Assembly (NCBI GenBank): GCA_022841745.1
Contig: JALHQW010000066.1
Span: 1 to 40,828, forward strand
Direction: 5' to 3'
Length of the DNA: 40,828 nucleotides
Source: Saprospiraceae bacterium
GTDB lineage: Bacteria; Bacteroidota; Bacteroidia; Chitinophagales; Saprospiraceae
Of the stretch, positions 16,507-24,471 are shown in pieces. A model generated the notes under the pieces. That model saw nothing but the letters and a program-made list of their open reading frames with translations, ran no database searches and had not been told where the DNA came from. Each line of letters starts with the position of its first letter. Within the stretch, counting starts at the first letter, position 1. A program made the translations under genes and the position numbers.

Positions 16507-17247
16507 ATGAAGAAGTTATACCTCATTTTTTGGTTGCCTCCGGCAATGCTTTTTACTGCTTGCGGCAATGAGAATCAAGCCAGCGATGGGCTGAAAGACA
16601 TCGAATCCTATTACTACCCACTGAGTGATTTGCAGGATGGCAAGGTGTATGAATACGAGCCGCTCGGCGACGAGCATGACCCTCCCGTTTATTGGTACTA
16701 CAAGTCCATGATACAGGACGGCAAAGGCTATTTGCTCGGCACGTCTTATGGGCCTTCTTTCAACCCAGACCAGTTCGTCAGGGAAGAGCGGGTGGACAAT
16801 GGCATGATGCTCGTTGATTTTCTCATTTATGAGACGAATGCCGAGGGCAAGAGCCAACAGATTAAGGCAGACATCGAGTCGGCCAATGTTTTCCCTTTCA
16901 AAGCAAAGCCGCTTGGCAGCGTGCTGCTCACTTCGCTGCATTGGCGGCCCCTTGGCGACACATCCAGCATCACGTTGGTACGCAACCGCCAGTACGACAG
17001 CGACACGACCTTCAGTTTTCAAGGAAAAAAACTGGATGCCATAAAATTCAACACCCGTGAACTCGTTGACCAAGAGGAAGTGGGACACCTCGAACTAGAG
17101 TTTGGCGGTATGGAGGTTTACGGCAAAAACCTTGGCCTTGTCTATTTCCGAAAAGACATTAGCGGCGAACGACGAATCGAATACCAACTAAAGGCGACCT
17201 ATGGCATGAAGGAGTTTGAGGAAAAATTCAAACAGCGATTGCAGTGA
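16507..17247 (+). CDS. Lipoprotein of unknown function
   Basis: The 246-residue product begins MKKLYLIFWLPPAMLFTACG, a lipoprotein signal peptide with lipobox FTAC (acylated Cys at about residue 19). The mature part is acidic and beta-rich, with YYYPLSDLQDGKVYEYEP near its start and RRIEYQLKATYGMKEFEEKF at its end; the pattern suggests a single beta-sheet domain of a kind common among Bacteroidota lipoproteins, but I do not recognise the family. An upstream in-frame start at 16435 is rejected because it would bury the signal peptide. It lies 95 bases after rsmI. Confidence 0.7.
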   Translation: MKKLYLIFWLPPAMLFTACGNENQASDGLKDIESYYYPLSDLQDGKVYEYEPLGDEHDPPVYWYYKSMIQDGKGYLLGTSYGPSFNPDQFVREERVDNGMMLVDFLIYETNAEGKSQQIKADIESANVFPFKAKPLGSVLLTSLHWRPLGDTSSITLVRNRQYDSDTTFSFQGKKLDAIKFNTRELVDQEEVGHLELEFGGMEVYGKNLGLVYFRKDISGERRIEYQLKATYGMKEFEEKFKQRLQ

Positions 17248-17293
17248 GTAAAGGATACATGAACAGGCACCAAGCCATTTTTCAATTAATTTC

Positions 17294-19024
17294 ATGAAAA
17301 AAATATTTTTTCTGGCGGCCTTTGGGCTTTTGTTGGCGGGGAAAACATCGGCGCAGGTACTGCCACCGGATTTCCTCTGCGTCCGTGGCGACACTTTGTT
17401 CTGGACGCCAGCGGTAAACAGTTGTGGCCCGTTCGTTAGTTATGAAATATGGGCAAGCCAAAGCCCCGGCGGTCCGTTCGTGCTGCAAGCGACCGTTACC
17501 GACCAGTCGCAGCACTTCTTCCCATTCATCAATCCAAGTGGCGAGCAGTGGTACTTCTACCTACTCAGCAACCACAATTGCCTTGGCCAATTGCCCGTCC
17601 CTTCTGATACCCTCGACAATCGCCCGCCAGTGGTATCGCCCATAGAGTCAGTGACAGTAGAGGGGGGACAAACGGTGGTCACCTGGTACCCAAGCCCTTC
17701 GCCAGAAGTGGTTGGCTATGTGGTTTATCGGCAAACAGATATCGGCGTGGTGCCCATAGATACCGTTTTCAATGGATTAAGCTTCACCGACCCCGATGCA
17801 GAGCCAAATACAGCACCTGTCTCTTACTTCGTAAATGCCCTTGACCCATGCGGCAACACGAGCATTTTCGATGCAAAGCACACGAGCATTTTTCTGGAGG
17901 GTGAGGTCATTCCCTGCAACCAGTCGGTGCTGCTGAAATGGAACCGCTATGATGGTTGGGTCAACCCCATTGCGGAGCAACAAGTGTGGGTGGGCCTCAA
18001 CGGCGGGGCATTGGCGGCGGTCGCCGACGCAGGGGGCACGGCTTCCAGTTTTGAAGTGGAAGACCTCCAAGACGAGGCCACTTACTGCTTTGAACTAAGG
18101 GCAGTGGAGGAGGCGACGGGTGTCGTTTCCAAATCGAATCAAATCTGTTTAACGGTGGATGTTGTGCAACCTCCGTTGGGCATGTTATTGGAAAACGTGA
18201 GCGTCACTTCCAACAATGAAGTAGAGCTTACATGGCAATGGGACGCCTTGGCCGAGTTGACGCAGTACCAAGTGTTGCGGAGCACCCAAAACAGTGCTTA
18301 TCAACCCATTGCAACGCAACCAATAAGCCCGCCGCTCATGGCCGTCAACAACTATATTGATAATGCAAGCGGAGCGACCGGGGGCAAGGTTTTTTATAAA
18401 ATAGAAACCCGTGACGTGTGCGACTCCGTACGGGTCAGCAATTACGGTAGCACTATCTTCCTTATGGCGGAATCTATTCCTGGTAATATCAACCAACTGA
18501 ATTGGACAGCATTCGATATAGAAAATGCCGATGTCATTTCCTACGCCATCCACAAGACGTCTGGTGGGGTTGACAGCGAAATCAGCACCCAAGGCCCTGC
18601 CATCATCACCTATGCCGACAATTATGACCCTACCAATCTCAACGATGCACAGGCCTGCTACTATGTAGTGGCCAAGTCGCAGATAACTACGCAAAATGGA
18701 GAGGTACTGCTGCGGGAAAGCCACTCCAACACAGCTTGCGTGGAGCAATCAGCAAGGATATATGCGCCAAACGCCTTTGTGCCAGAGGGAATCAACACTG
18801 AGTTCAGGCCGCTTATCGTGCTCGGCGATATCGCCAGCTACGAACTGAAAGTCTATGACCGCTATGGGCAGGAAGTGTTCCGCACCGACAACCCCGACGA
18901 GGGCTGGGACGGACGCAAGGACGGAAGAAATCTGGCTCAAGGAGTATATACCTATACCATTCAGCTCAAACAAGATAATGGCAAAATACAGCTAAAGAAA
19001 GGGCATGTGACCCTCATAAGATAG
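17294..19024 (+). CDS. Secreted fibronectin-III-like protein with gliding-motility C-terminal domain
   Basis: The 576-residue product has a signal peptide (1-21, ending TSAQ), four or so fibronectin type III-like modules (for example around residues 110-200 with VVTWYPSPSPEVVGYVVYRQ, and 295-390 with VELTWQWDALAELTQYQVLR), and a C-terminal CHU_C domain (about 487-576: YAPNAFVPEGINTEFRP, YDRYGQEVFRT, EGWDGRKDGRNLAQGVYTY). The C-terminal domain marks it for type IX secretion. A surface or matrix role is inferred. It follows the lipoprotein gene by 46 bases; no promoter is evident between them. Confidence 0.88.
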   Translation: MKKIFFLAAFGLLLAGKTSAQVLPPDFLCVRGDTLFWTPAVNSCGPFVSYEIWASQSPGGPFVLQATVTDQSQHFFPFINPSGEQWYFYLLSNHNCLGQLPVPSDTLDNRPPVVSPIESVTVEGGQTVVTWYPSPSPEVVGYVVYRQTDIGVVPIDTVFNGLSFTDPDAEPNTAPVSYFVNALDPCGNTSIFDAKHTSIFLEGEVIPCNQSVLLKWNRYDGWVNPIAEQQVWVGLNGGALAAVADAGGTASSFEVEDLQDEATYCFELRAVEEATGVVSKSNQICLTVDVVQPPLGMLLENVSVTSNNEVELTWQWDALAELTQYQVLRSTQNSAYQPIATQPISPPLMAVNNYIDNASGATGGKVFYKIETRDVCDSVRVSNYGSTIFLMAESIPGNINQLNWTAFDIENADVISYAIHKTSGGVDSEISTQGPAIITYADNYDPTNLNDAQACYYVVAKSQITTQNGEVLLRESHSNTACVEQSARIYAPNAFVPEGINTEFRPLIVLGDIASYELKVYDRYGQEVFRTDNPDEGWDGRKDGRNLAQGVYTYTIQLKQDNGKIQLKKGHVTLIR

Positions 19025-19159
19025 ATTTGGAGCTATTTTTGTCTAACAGATAAATCACTCCCCTAAGTCAGCTTCATAGACCTTTTCTTTTCGTGCAAAA
19101 GGGAACCTCCCCCTTAACAACCTTGCATGAGTAGCCACTAACCTTTCATTTATTTTTAC

Positions 19160-20293
19160 ATGAGAACAAAAACATTTGCTGCAAAATCAGTTGATGGCGT
19201 CGCACAAGAACTCAGTTTGTTGAAGGAGGAAGGCTTTTTGCCCAACCTTGCCATCGTATTCTGCTCCATTAATTTTGATATTGAAAAAGTAGCTGCTATT
19301 TTCGACAGCGCTGGCATTGATGTGGCTGGAGCTTCCACGGCTGGAGAAATAGTAAATGATGGCATTTTCGATGGCATCGTCACGGGGCTATTGATGGAAA
19401 TCAGCCCGGATTTTTATTCGGTTTATGCTGAAGAATACGAAGGCGATAACCCTTTCAGTGCCTGCAAAAAGTTAGGAACACTGGCAACCGCCCGCTTCGA
19501 ACACCCGGCCTTGATGATCATGTCTGGTGGGGTCACGATTGATGCAGAGCAAATCGTTTATGGGCTAAGGGCTGGCCTTAAAGAGAATGCACCTATTTTT
19601 GGAGGCCTTGCTGCCGACGATCTTCTACTCACACAGACTTTCTCGTTCACAAGGCACGGTGCTTTATCGAACGGCATTGCTGTACTTGCCTTCGACAACG
19701 ACAAAGTGGAATTGAAAGGGCTTGCCACCAGTGGATGGGAAGGCGTGGGCATGGAGAATATCATCACCCATGCTGAAGGCAACATCGTCTATACCATCAA
19801 CAACGAACCAGCTATTGATGCATTTGTCAAGTATTTTGGCTATTTTGAGAACAGCAGCAGCAATGAGGTGAGCGACATCAGTGCCCAGTACCCGCTTCAA
19901 ATCATGCGAGAGGACGGTTCGGCTGTGCTCCGGTCTCCTTTGATGAGCTTAAAGGAAAACGGGGCTTTGGTGCTGGCCGGCGGGGTCAGGAATGGCGACA
20001 AGTTCCGCTTCTCCATTGCGCCAGGCTTCGAGGTCATAGACCAGATAATAGGAGAGTTTGGCGACTGGAAGCAATATGCCGAAGATGCCGATGCCCTCGT
20101 GCTGTTCTCCTGCAAGGGACGCCATGCCGCGCTTGGCCCTATGATTGAGGACGAGGTGAAGGGGATTTATGATTTTTGGAAAAAACCCATGATAGGTTTT
20201 TTCACTTATGGCGAAATAGGCCCTACCAAGAACGGCGTTTGTGAGTTTCACAACGAGACCTGTTCCCTTGTCGTGATAAATGAGCGCAAGTAA
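19160..20293 (+). CDS. FIST N- and C-domain sensory protein
   Basis: The 377-residue soluble product matches the FIST family: a FIST_N domain (about 10-205, with GASTAGEIVNDG and the PIFGGLAADDLLLTQTF segment) and a FIST_C domain (about 215-360, with EIGPTKNGVCEFHNETCSLVVI near the end). FIST domains are proposed to bind small ligands such as amino acids and feed signalling proteins. No transmembrane segment is seen. A histidine kinase gene starts 43 bases downstream on the same strand, which supports a sensor-kinase pair. The ATG at 19160 is well supported. Confidence 0.88.
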   Translation: MRTKTFAAKSVDGVAQELSLLKEEGFLPNLAIVFCSINFDIEKVAAIFDSAGIDVAGASTAGEIVNDGIFDGIVTGLLMEISPDFYSVYAEEYEGDNPFSACKKLGTLATARFEHPALMIMSGGVTIDAEQIVYGLRAGLKENAPIFGGLAADDLLLTQTFSFTRHGALSNGIAVLAFDNDKVELKGLATSGWEGVGMENIITHAEGNIVYTINNEPAIDAFVKYFGYFENSSSNEVSDISAQYPLQIMREDGSAVLRSPLMSLKENGALVLAGGVRNGDKFRFSIAPGFEVIDQIIGEFGDWKQYAEDADALVLFSCKGRHAALGPMIEDEVKGIYDFWKKPMIGFFTYGEIGPTKNGVCEFHNETCSLVVINERK

Positions 20294-20336
20294 CTGTTGT
20301 TGCTGATAAACAAAAGCATTGAACAATCTTTAAACC

Positions 20337-21323
20337 ATGCAAAGCACCAAAGATGAGTTCCAAGAGTTCATCCATTCTTTGTCCATTTCGGAAGATGAGG
20401 AGGCTGAACTGCTCAACTTTGCGGCCAAGTACAAGAAGGAGGTACAACGAATTGATTTTCGGATCATGCGTACCCTAAAGGATAAGTCCATTATCATCAA
20501 CCTGCTCAACCGGACTATCGAAGAGTTGCAGCTCCGCCAAAAAGAAATCGAAACAACCAACAAGGAACTACAGCACCAGAAGCAACTCGTTGAGGAACAG
20601 TCCGCTCAGCTTTCACAGCAGCTACAAATGCTCGAAAAATCATACGCAGAACTGGAGCAGTTCTCGTATATCGCATCTCACGACCTGAAAAGTCCCCTGC
20701 GCACCATTGCAAGCTATGCTGGACTGCTCAAACGGCGCTACACCGGCCAATTGGAGCCTGAAGCCATTGAATTCATTGATTATATCGTAAAGGGGGCCAG
20801 TCACATGAACGAAATCATCCGTGACCTGCTGGAGTATGCGGGGTTGAACAAAGAAGGCAACGTCGAACCAGTGGACTTCAACGAGATAACTCAGCTTGTG
20901 GTGCAGAACCTTACCGCGGAAATCAAGGAAAGCCAAGCGCAAATCATCATTCCCGAACTGCCCAAGCTTCAAGCCCATCGGACAGGCATCATGCAGTTGT
21001 TCCAAAATCTGATGGGCAATGCCATCAAGTTCAGGGGAGAACAGCAACCTGTCATCGAACTTTCGGTGCAAGAGCAGCCTATTTTTTGGCAGTTCACCGT
21101 CACCGACAATGGCCTCGGCCTTGATGAAAGCTTCCAACAAAAAGCCTTTCTCCCGTTTCAGCGTATTAGCCACCTCGACCGACCCGGCACGGGCATGGGG
21201 CTTGCCATCTGTAAGAAAATAGCCAAGCTGCACAAAGGCGATATTTGGTACAAGTCCGAAATTGGGAAAGGTACCAGTTTTTACTTTACCTTATCAAAGC
21301 TACTTAACGAAAACCAAGCCTGA
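20337..21323 (+). CDS. Cytoplasmic sensor histidine kinase
   Basis: The 328-residue product has no membrane segment. A helical N-terminus with a coiled coil (about 55-105) leads into a HisKA domain with H115 in SYIASHDLKSPLRTIASYAG, then a HATPase domain with the N box N224-L-M-G-N228, G1 box D257-N-G-L-G261 and G2 box GTGMGLAICKKIAK (284-297). This is the phytochrome/bacteriophytochrome-kinase type common in Bacteroidota. It lacks its own sensor domain, so the upstream FIST protein is the natural candidate for signal input. No response regulator is nearby. It probably shares an mRNA with the FIST gene. Confidence 0.92.
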   Translation: MQSTKDEFQEFIHSLSISEDEEAELLNFAAKYKKEVQRIDFRIMRTLKDKSIIINLLNRTIEELQLRQKEIETTNKELQHQKQLVEEQSAQLSQQLQMLEKSYAELEQFSYIASHDLKSPLRTIASYAGLLKRRYTGQLEPEAIEFIDYIVKGASHMNEIIRDLLEYAGLNKEGNVEPVDFNEITQLVVQNLTAEIKESQAQIIIPELPKLQAHRTGIMQLFQNLMGNAIKFRGEQQPVIELSVQEQPIFWQFTVTDNGLGLDESFQQKAFLPFQRISHLDRPGTGMGLAICKKIAKLHKGDIWYKSEIGKGTSFYFTLSKLLNENQA

Positions 21324-21361
21324 TCAGCCCATCCAAAAAAATAGCACTTCGCATTAGTTGC

Positions 21362-21389
21362 TTTGGTTTAAGAAAAGTCCTTACATTTG
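21362..21389 (+). promoter_or_regulatory. tRNA-Cys promoter
   Basis: TTTG at 21362-21365 and TACATTTG at 21382-21389 (TAnnTTTG), spaced by 16 bases, lie about 110 bases upstream of the tRNA. Confidence 0.55.
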
Positions 21390-21498
21390 CATCCGCTTCT
21401 GAAGGAAGCCCGTCAAGCAAACCAGTTTGACAAAAAACAAAGCCGATGAAACCTTACAGCCTTGCAAGGCGTTAAAGGGTTTCTAAAACTTTGAAAAC

Positions 21499-21569
21499 GG
21501 TCGGTTGGCCGAGTGGTTAGGCACAGCTCTGCAAAAGCTGCTACAGCGGTTCGAATCCGCTATCGACCT
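21499..21569 (+). tRNA. tRNA-Cys, anticodon GCA
   Basis: A full cloverleaf can be drawn: acceptor GGTCGGT (21499-21505) with ATCGACC (21562-21568), D arm GCC/GGC with loop GAGTGGTTA, anticodon stem CAGCT/AGCTG with loop CTGCAAA (GCA at 21531-21533), and T arm AGCGG/CCGCT with loop TTCGAAT. The discriminator is U, as expected for tRNA-Cys. CCA is not encoded. Confidence 0.97.
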
Positions 21570-21582
21570 CGTAAAATGTAGC

Positions 21583-21620
21583 AAAGGCGTATGATTCTTG
21601 AATGAGTCATACGCCTTTTG
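21583..21620. terminator. Stem-loop between tRNA-Cys and gatB, probably bidirectional
   Basis: Arms 21583-21594 and 21607-21618 are perfectly complementary over 12 bases (AAAGGCGTATGA and complement), with a T run ending the right arm. It sits 14 bases after the tRNA and 7 bases beyond the gatB stop, so it can end both transcripts. Confidence 0.8.
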
Positions 21621-21626
21621 ATTTTG

Positions 21627-23084
21627 TCACCCCACCAACTTCCTCAATACCACCTCGTTCGCCCCCTTCGGCTCGGCCTTGCCCTTTGAGGCCCGCATCA
21701 CCTCGCCCATGAAGAAGCCGATGAGGCCCTTCTTGCCCTTGCGGTATTCTTCCACCTTGTCGGGGTTGGCGGCCAGCACCTCGTCCACGATTTTTTCAAG
21801 GAAATCCGAGTCCGAACTTTGCAGCAGGTTCAGCTTTTGCGCCAACTCCAATGGCGGCGTATTGGGCGACTTCACTAATTCGGGGAAAATGCGCTGGTTG
21901 GCAATGGAGGCGCTCACTTGCCCCGTTTCGATGAGTTGGAGGTAGCCCGCCAACTGCTCCGCCGATACGGGGAAATCCGCAATCTCACGATTGGTCTCCG
22001 CCAGCCACGGGCTTATTTTATTGATAAATAGGTTGGCTACCGACTTGCCCCCCACTCCTAAAGGAGAGCAGGCTCGTGCCGTTTTTTCGAAAAACTCCGC
22101 CGTCTCCCGCTCCTGCGTCAGCAGCTTGGCGTCGTATTCCGATAGGCCGAACTCGTTGACGAACTTATTGTGCATCGCCTTCGGCAAAACGGGTAATTGC
22201 GCCAGCACCTCGTCCACCCATTGCTGCGTGAACACCACGGGCGGCAGGTCGGGGTCGGGAAAGTAGCGGTAGTCGTGGGCGCTCTCCTTGTCCCGCATGG
22301 GCGAGGTGGTGCCCGTCGCAGGGTTGAAGTTGAGGGTGGAGCGTGTGACGGCCTCGCCGTTTTCAATCAAGTCCACCTGCCGTTTCACCTCAAATTCAAT
22401 GGCCTGCCTTGCAAAACGCATCGAGTTCATGTTCTTGATTTCGCAGCGTTCCCCGAAGCCCGTGTCGCCTTTTTTTCGGACGGAAACGTTCACGTCGCAG
22501 CGCATGGAGCCTTCCTGCATATTGCCGTCGCTGATGCCGAGGTAGCGGGCCAATTGACGCATGGCGGTCATAAAGGCATCCACCTCCTCGCCGCTGTGCA
22601 GGTCGGGCTCCGTCACGATTTCGAGCAGGGGCACGCCCGCCCGGTTCAGGTCAATCATCGAATGACTGGGGCTGAGGTCGTGGATGCTCTTCCCGGCGTC
22701 CTCCTCCATGTGGATATGGTGGAGGCGAACGGTTTTCCGATAACCTTCCATTTGCAGCTCCAGCGAGCCGCCCACGCACACGGGCAGGCGGTCTTGCGTG
22801 ATCTGGTAGCCCTTGGGCAAATCGGTGTAGAAATAATTCTTCCGGTCGAAGCAGTTGCGCAGGTTGATGCGGCTGCCCAGCGCCAAGCCTAAGCGAACGG
22901 CGTATTCCACCTGCTTTTTGTTCAGGCGGGGCAATGTGCCGGGGTGACCCAAAGAAATGGCACTTACGTGCGTGTTTGGGTCGCCACCAAAACTGGCATC
23001 GTCGGCACAGAACGCCTTGCTCTGCGTGGCCAGTTGCAGGTGTATTTCGAGGCCGATGACGGGTTCGTAGGAATCGTATTTCAT
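21627..23084 (-). CDS. gatB: Asp-tRNA(Asn)/Glu-tRNA(Gln) amidotransferase subunit B
   Basis: The 485-residue product binds tRNA and phosphorylates the mischarged aminoacyl group before amidation. It begins YEPVIGLEIHLQLATQSKAFC and includes the kinase-core segments FDRKNYFYTDLPKGYQITQ, HMEEDAGKS and EIVTEPDLHS, followed by the helical and YqeY-like C-terminal domains. Full length for the family. The true start is the ATG at 23084, not the upstream in-frame position at 23153, which precedes the promoter. Residues near 338-346 (CSPLGVGGK) are encoded by a CTCCTTTAGGAG-type repeat read in frame. Confidence 0.95.
   Translation of the reverse strand: MKYDSYEPVIGLEIHLQLATQSKAFCADDASFGGDPNTHVSAISLGHPGTLPRLNKKQVEYAVRLGLALGSRINLRNCFDRKNYFYTDLPKGYQITQDRLPVCVGGSLELQMEGYRKTVRLHHIHMEEDAGKSIHDLSPSHSMIDLNRAGVPLLEIVTEPDLHSGEEVDAFMTAMRQLARYLGISDGNMQEGSMRCDVNVSVRKKGDTGFGERCEIKNMNSMRFARQAIEFEVKRQVDLIENGEAVTRSTLNFNPATGTTSPMRDKESAHDYRYFPDPDLPPVVFTQQWVDEVLAQLPVLPKAMHNKFVNEFGLSEYDAKLLTQERETAEFFEKTARACSPLGVGGKSVANLFINKISPWLAETNREIADFPVSAEQLAGYLQLIETGQVSASIANQRIFPELVKSPNTPPLELAQKLNLLQSSDSDFLEKIVDEVLAANPDKVEEYRKGKKGLIGFFMGEVMRASKGKAEPKGANEVVLRKLVG
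22048..22071. repeat. CTCCTTTAGGAG repeat in frame within gatB
   Basis: The minus strand has a 12-base palindrome CTCCTTTAGGAG (plus-strand 22055-22066) followed by TGGGGGGC. A related CCCTTTAGGG...TGGGGGG string lies in mfd at 27788-27810. The encoded SPLGVGG replaces what is usually an unrelated segment between conserved helices of GatB. Confidence 0.55.
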
Positions 23085-23127
23085 GGATGAAAAAGCAGGT
23101 TCTTTGACAAAAGAAGTTACCAAGAAG

Positions 23128-23135
23128 CAAAAATA
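23128..23135 (-). promoter_or_regulatory. gatB promoter -7 element (TATTTTTG)
   Basis: The minus strand reads TATTTTTG, a TAnnTTTG match, 44 bases upstream of the ATG at 23084. The remaining 250 bases up to the toxin-antitoxin pair show no further gene. Confidence 0.55.
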
Positions 23136-23385
23136 GGGTTGTTGGTGGAACACCAGTAACCTTCTATTCCTACGGCGCTTTGGGGTCGAAGGTTCGGGTT
23201 CAAACCCAGCCCTTTCCCTTGCACCCCATGTCAGGCCATGATCAAACTGTGAGACATCTTTTTTACCGTGACTTCATACTATATTTAGAGCTATCCATTC
23301 AAGTTCTGTACTTGTATTCTATAAACAAGCTAGTGCTTCTTTGCAAACTGTTTCAAAACCGCTTACTTTGCATAAAAATAAACTT

Positions 23386-24057
23386 ATGCCCGCTGATACT
23401 TTAATCAGACCAAGACTGGGAGAAGGAATCTACAGTGTGCCTGAGGCTGCTAAGATTTTGAATTTGCCACTATACAAGGTACGGCGACTATTGAAGCGAT
23501 ATTGGAATGAACGCTTTGGTAAAGGCAAAGATTTGTATTCTTGGGGTGAGGGTGGAGGAACTGCATTCAACTTTCTTACATTGATTGAGTTTTATGTTTT
23601 CTACCAATTGAAAGATGCCGGAGTGAAAACCAAGGAGATACTTGCCGCTCATGAGAGGCTTTCTAAAAGGTTAAAAACAAGCTTTCCATTTGCATCTACC
23701 ACCCTCCTTACGGACGGAGGTAAAGTTCTTTTTGAAACAGAAGGTGGGGCAATAGTTGACGTTGATGAATCTTTTCAATTCAACCTCAAAGAGGTGATTA
23801 ACCCATTCTGCAAAAAGATTGAATTCAATGGTGAAAGAATTGCTCGGCGCTTTTACCCACTTGGCAAGGAAAAGAACATTGTTGTTGACCCACACCACCA
23901 ATTTGGTCAACCTACCATAGCAGGCACAAATATCTTACCTACCACTATATTTTCTTATTACAAGGGTGGAGAGCCAATTGATTTCATTTCCAATATCTTT
24001 GAAATATCCAAACAACAGGTATCTGATGCTGTGGAATATTGTAAAATAGCTGCTTGA
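23386..24057 (+). CDS. DUF433-type antitoxin (MerR-like N-terminus)
   Basis: The 223-residue product has an N-terminal winged-helix-like DNA-binding segment (YSVPEAAKILNLPLYKVRRL) and a C-terminal DUF433 domain (about 150-220: VVDPHHQFGQPTIAGTNILP, then a helix ISKQQVSDAVEYCKIA). DUF433 proteins are known antitoxin partners of PIN-like (VapC45/DUF5615) toxins, here encoded directly downstream. The ATG at 23386 is chosen over a TTG at 23341; a partial promoter (TTTG at 23339-23342, TACTTTG at 23364-23370) would give a leader of about ten bases. The pair is visibly A+T-richer than the genes around it, suggesting acquisition. Confidence 0.82.
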   Translation: MPADTLIRPRLGEGIYSVPEAAKILNLPLYKVRRLLKRYWNERFGKGKDLYSWGEGGGTAFNFLTLIEFYVFYQLKDAGVKTKEILAAHERLSKRLKTSFPFASTTLLTDGGKVLFETEGGAIVDVDESFQFNLKEVINPFCKKIEFNGERIARRFYPLGKEKNIVVDPHHQFGQPTIAGTNILPTTIFSYYKGGEPIDFISNIFEISKQQVSDAVEYCKIAA

Positions 24058-24467
24058 TGATAGTTTATATTGACGAAAATATGCCCCCTCAATTGGCAAG
24101 AGGATTGAACATACTTCAACAGCCATTAAACTTGAAGGAAAAAGTGGCGATTGAAGTGAAATCAATCAAAGACGAATTCGGACAAGGCGCGCAAGACGAA
24201 GATTGGATTCCTAAAGCTGGTAAAGAAAATGCTATAATAATAACACAAGACTATAGGATTCAAAGAGATAAAAATCAAAATGCGCTTTATCAAGAGCATG
24301 GGCTTGGAATTTTCTTTTTCAAGCCACCTTCCAATAATGGATTTAACTATTGGGAAATGGTAGAGCAAGTAGTCAAAAGATGGGAAACAGTAAAGAAATT
24401 GGCAATTAAGGAAAAAAGGCCTTTTGCATACCGCTGTTCCTCAAGGTCTGATTTCGATAAAATATAG
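24057..24467 (+). CDS. PIN-like (VapC45/DUF5615-type) toxin
   Basis: The 136-residue product begins MIVYIDENMPPQLARGL, giving the first acidic residues of a PIN-like fold, then has QDEDWIPKAGKENAIIITQD with further acidic residues, as in the Mut7-C/DUF5615 group of predicted RNases. Its ATG overlaps the antitoxin stop by one base (TGATG), so translation is coupled. The stop is four bases from the stop of the convergent mfd gene. The toxic activity is inferred from the family and gene order. Lys-rich, A+T-rich coding matches its partner. Confidence 0.8.
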   Translation: MIVYIDENMPPQLARGLNILQQPLNLKEKVAIEVKSIKDEFGQGAQDEDWIPKAGKENAIIITQDYRIQRDKNQNALYQEHGLGIFFFKPPSNNGFNYWEMVEQVVKRWETVKKLAIKEKRPFAYRCSSRSDFDKI

Positions 24468-24471
24468 GAAT

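Noticed and set aside
23188-23222. tRNA-like fragment (GGGTTCAAACCC)
   Set aside because: No T stem of five pairs, no acceptor or anticodon arm can be drawn around it; it is only a short palindrome.
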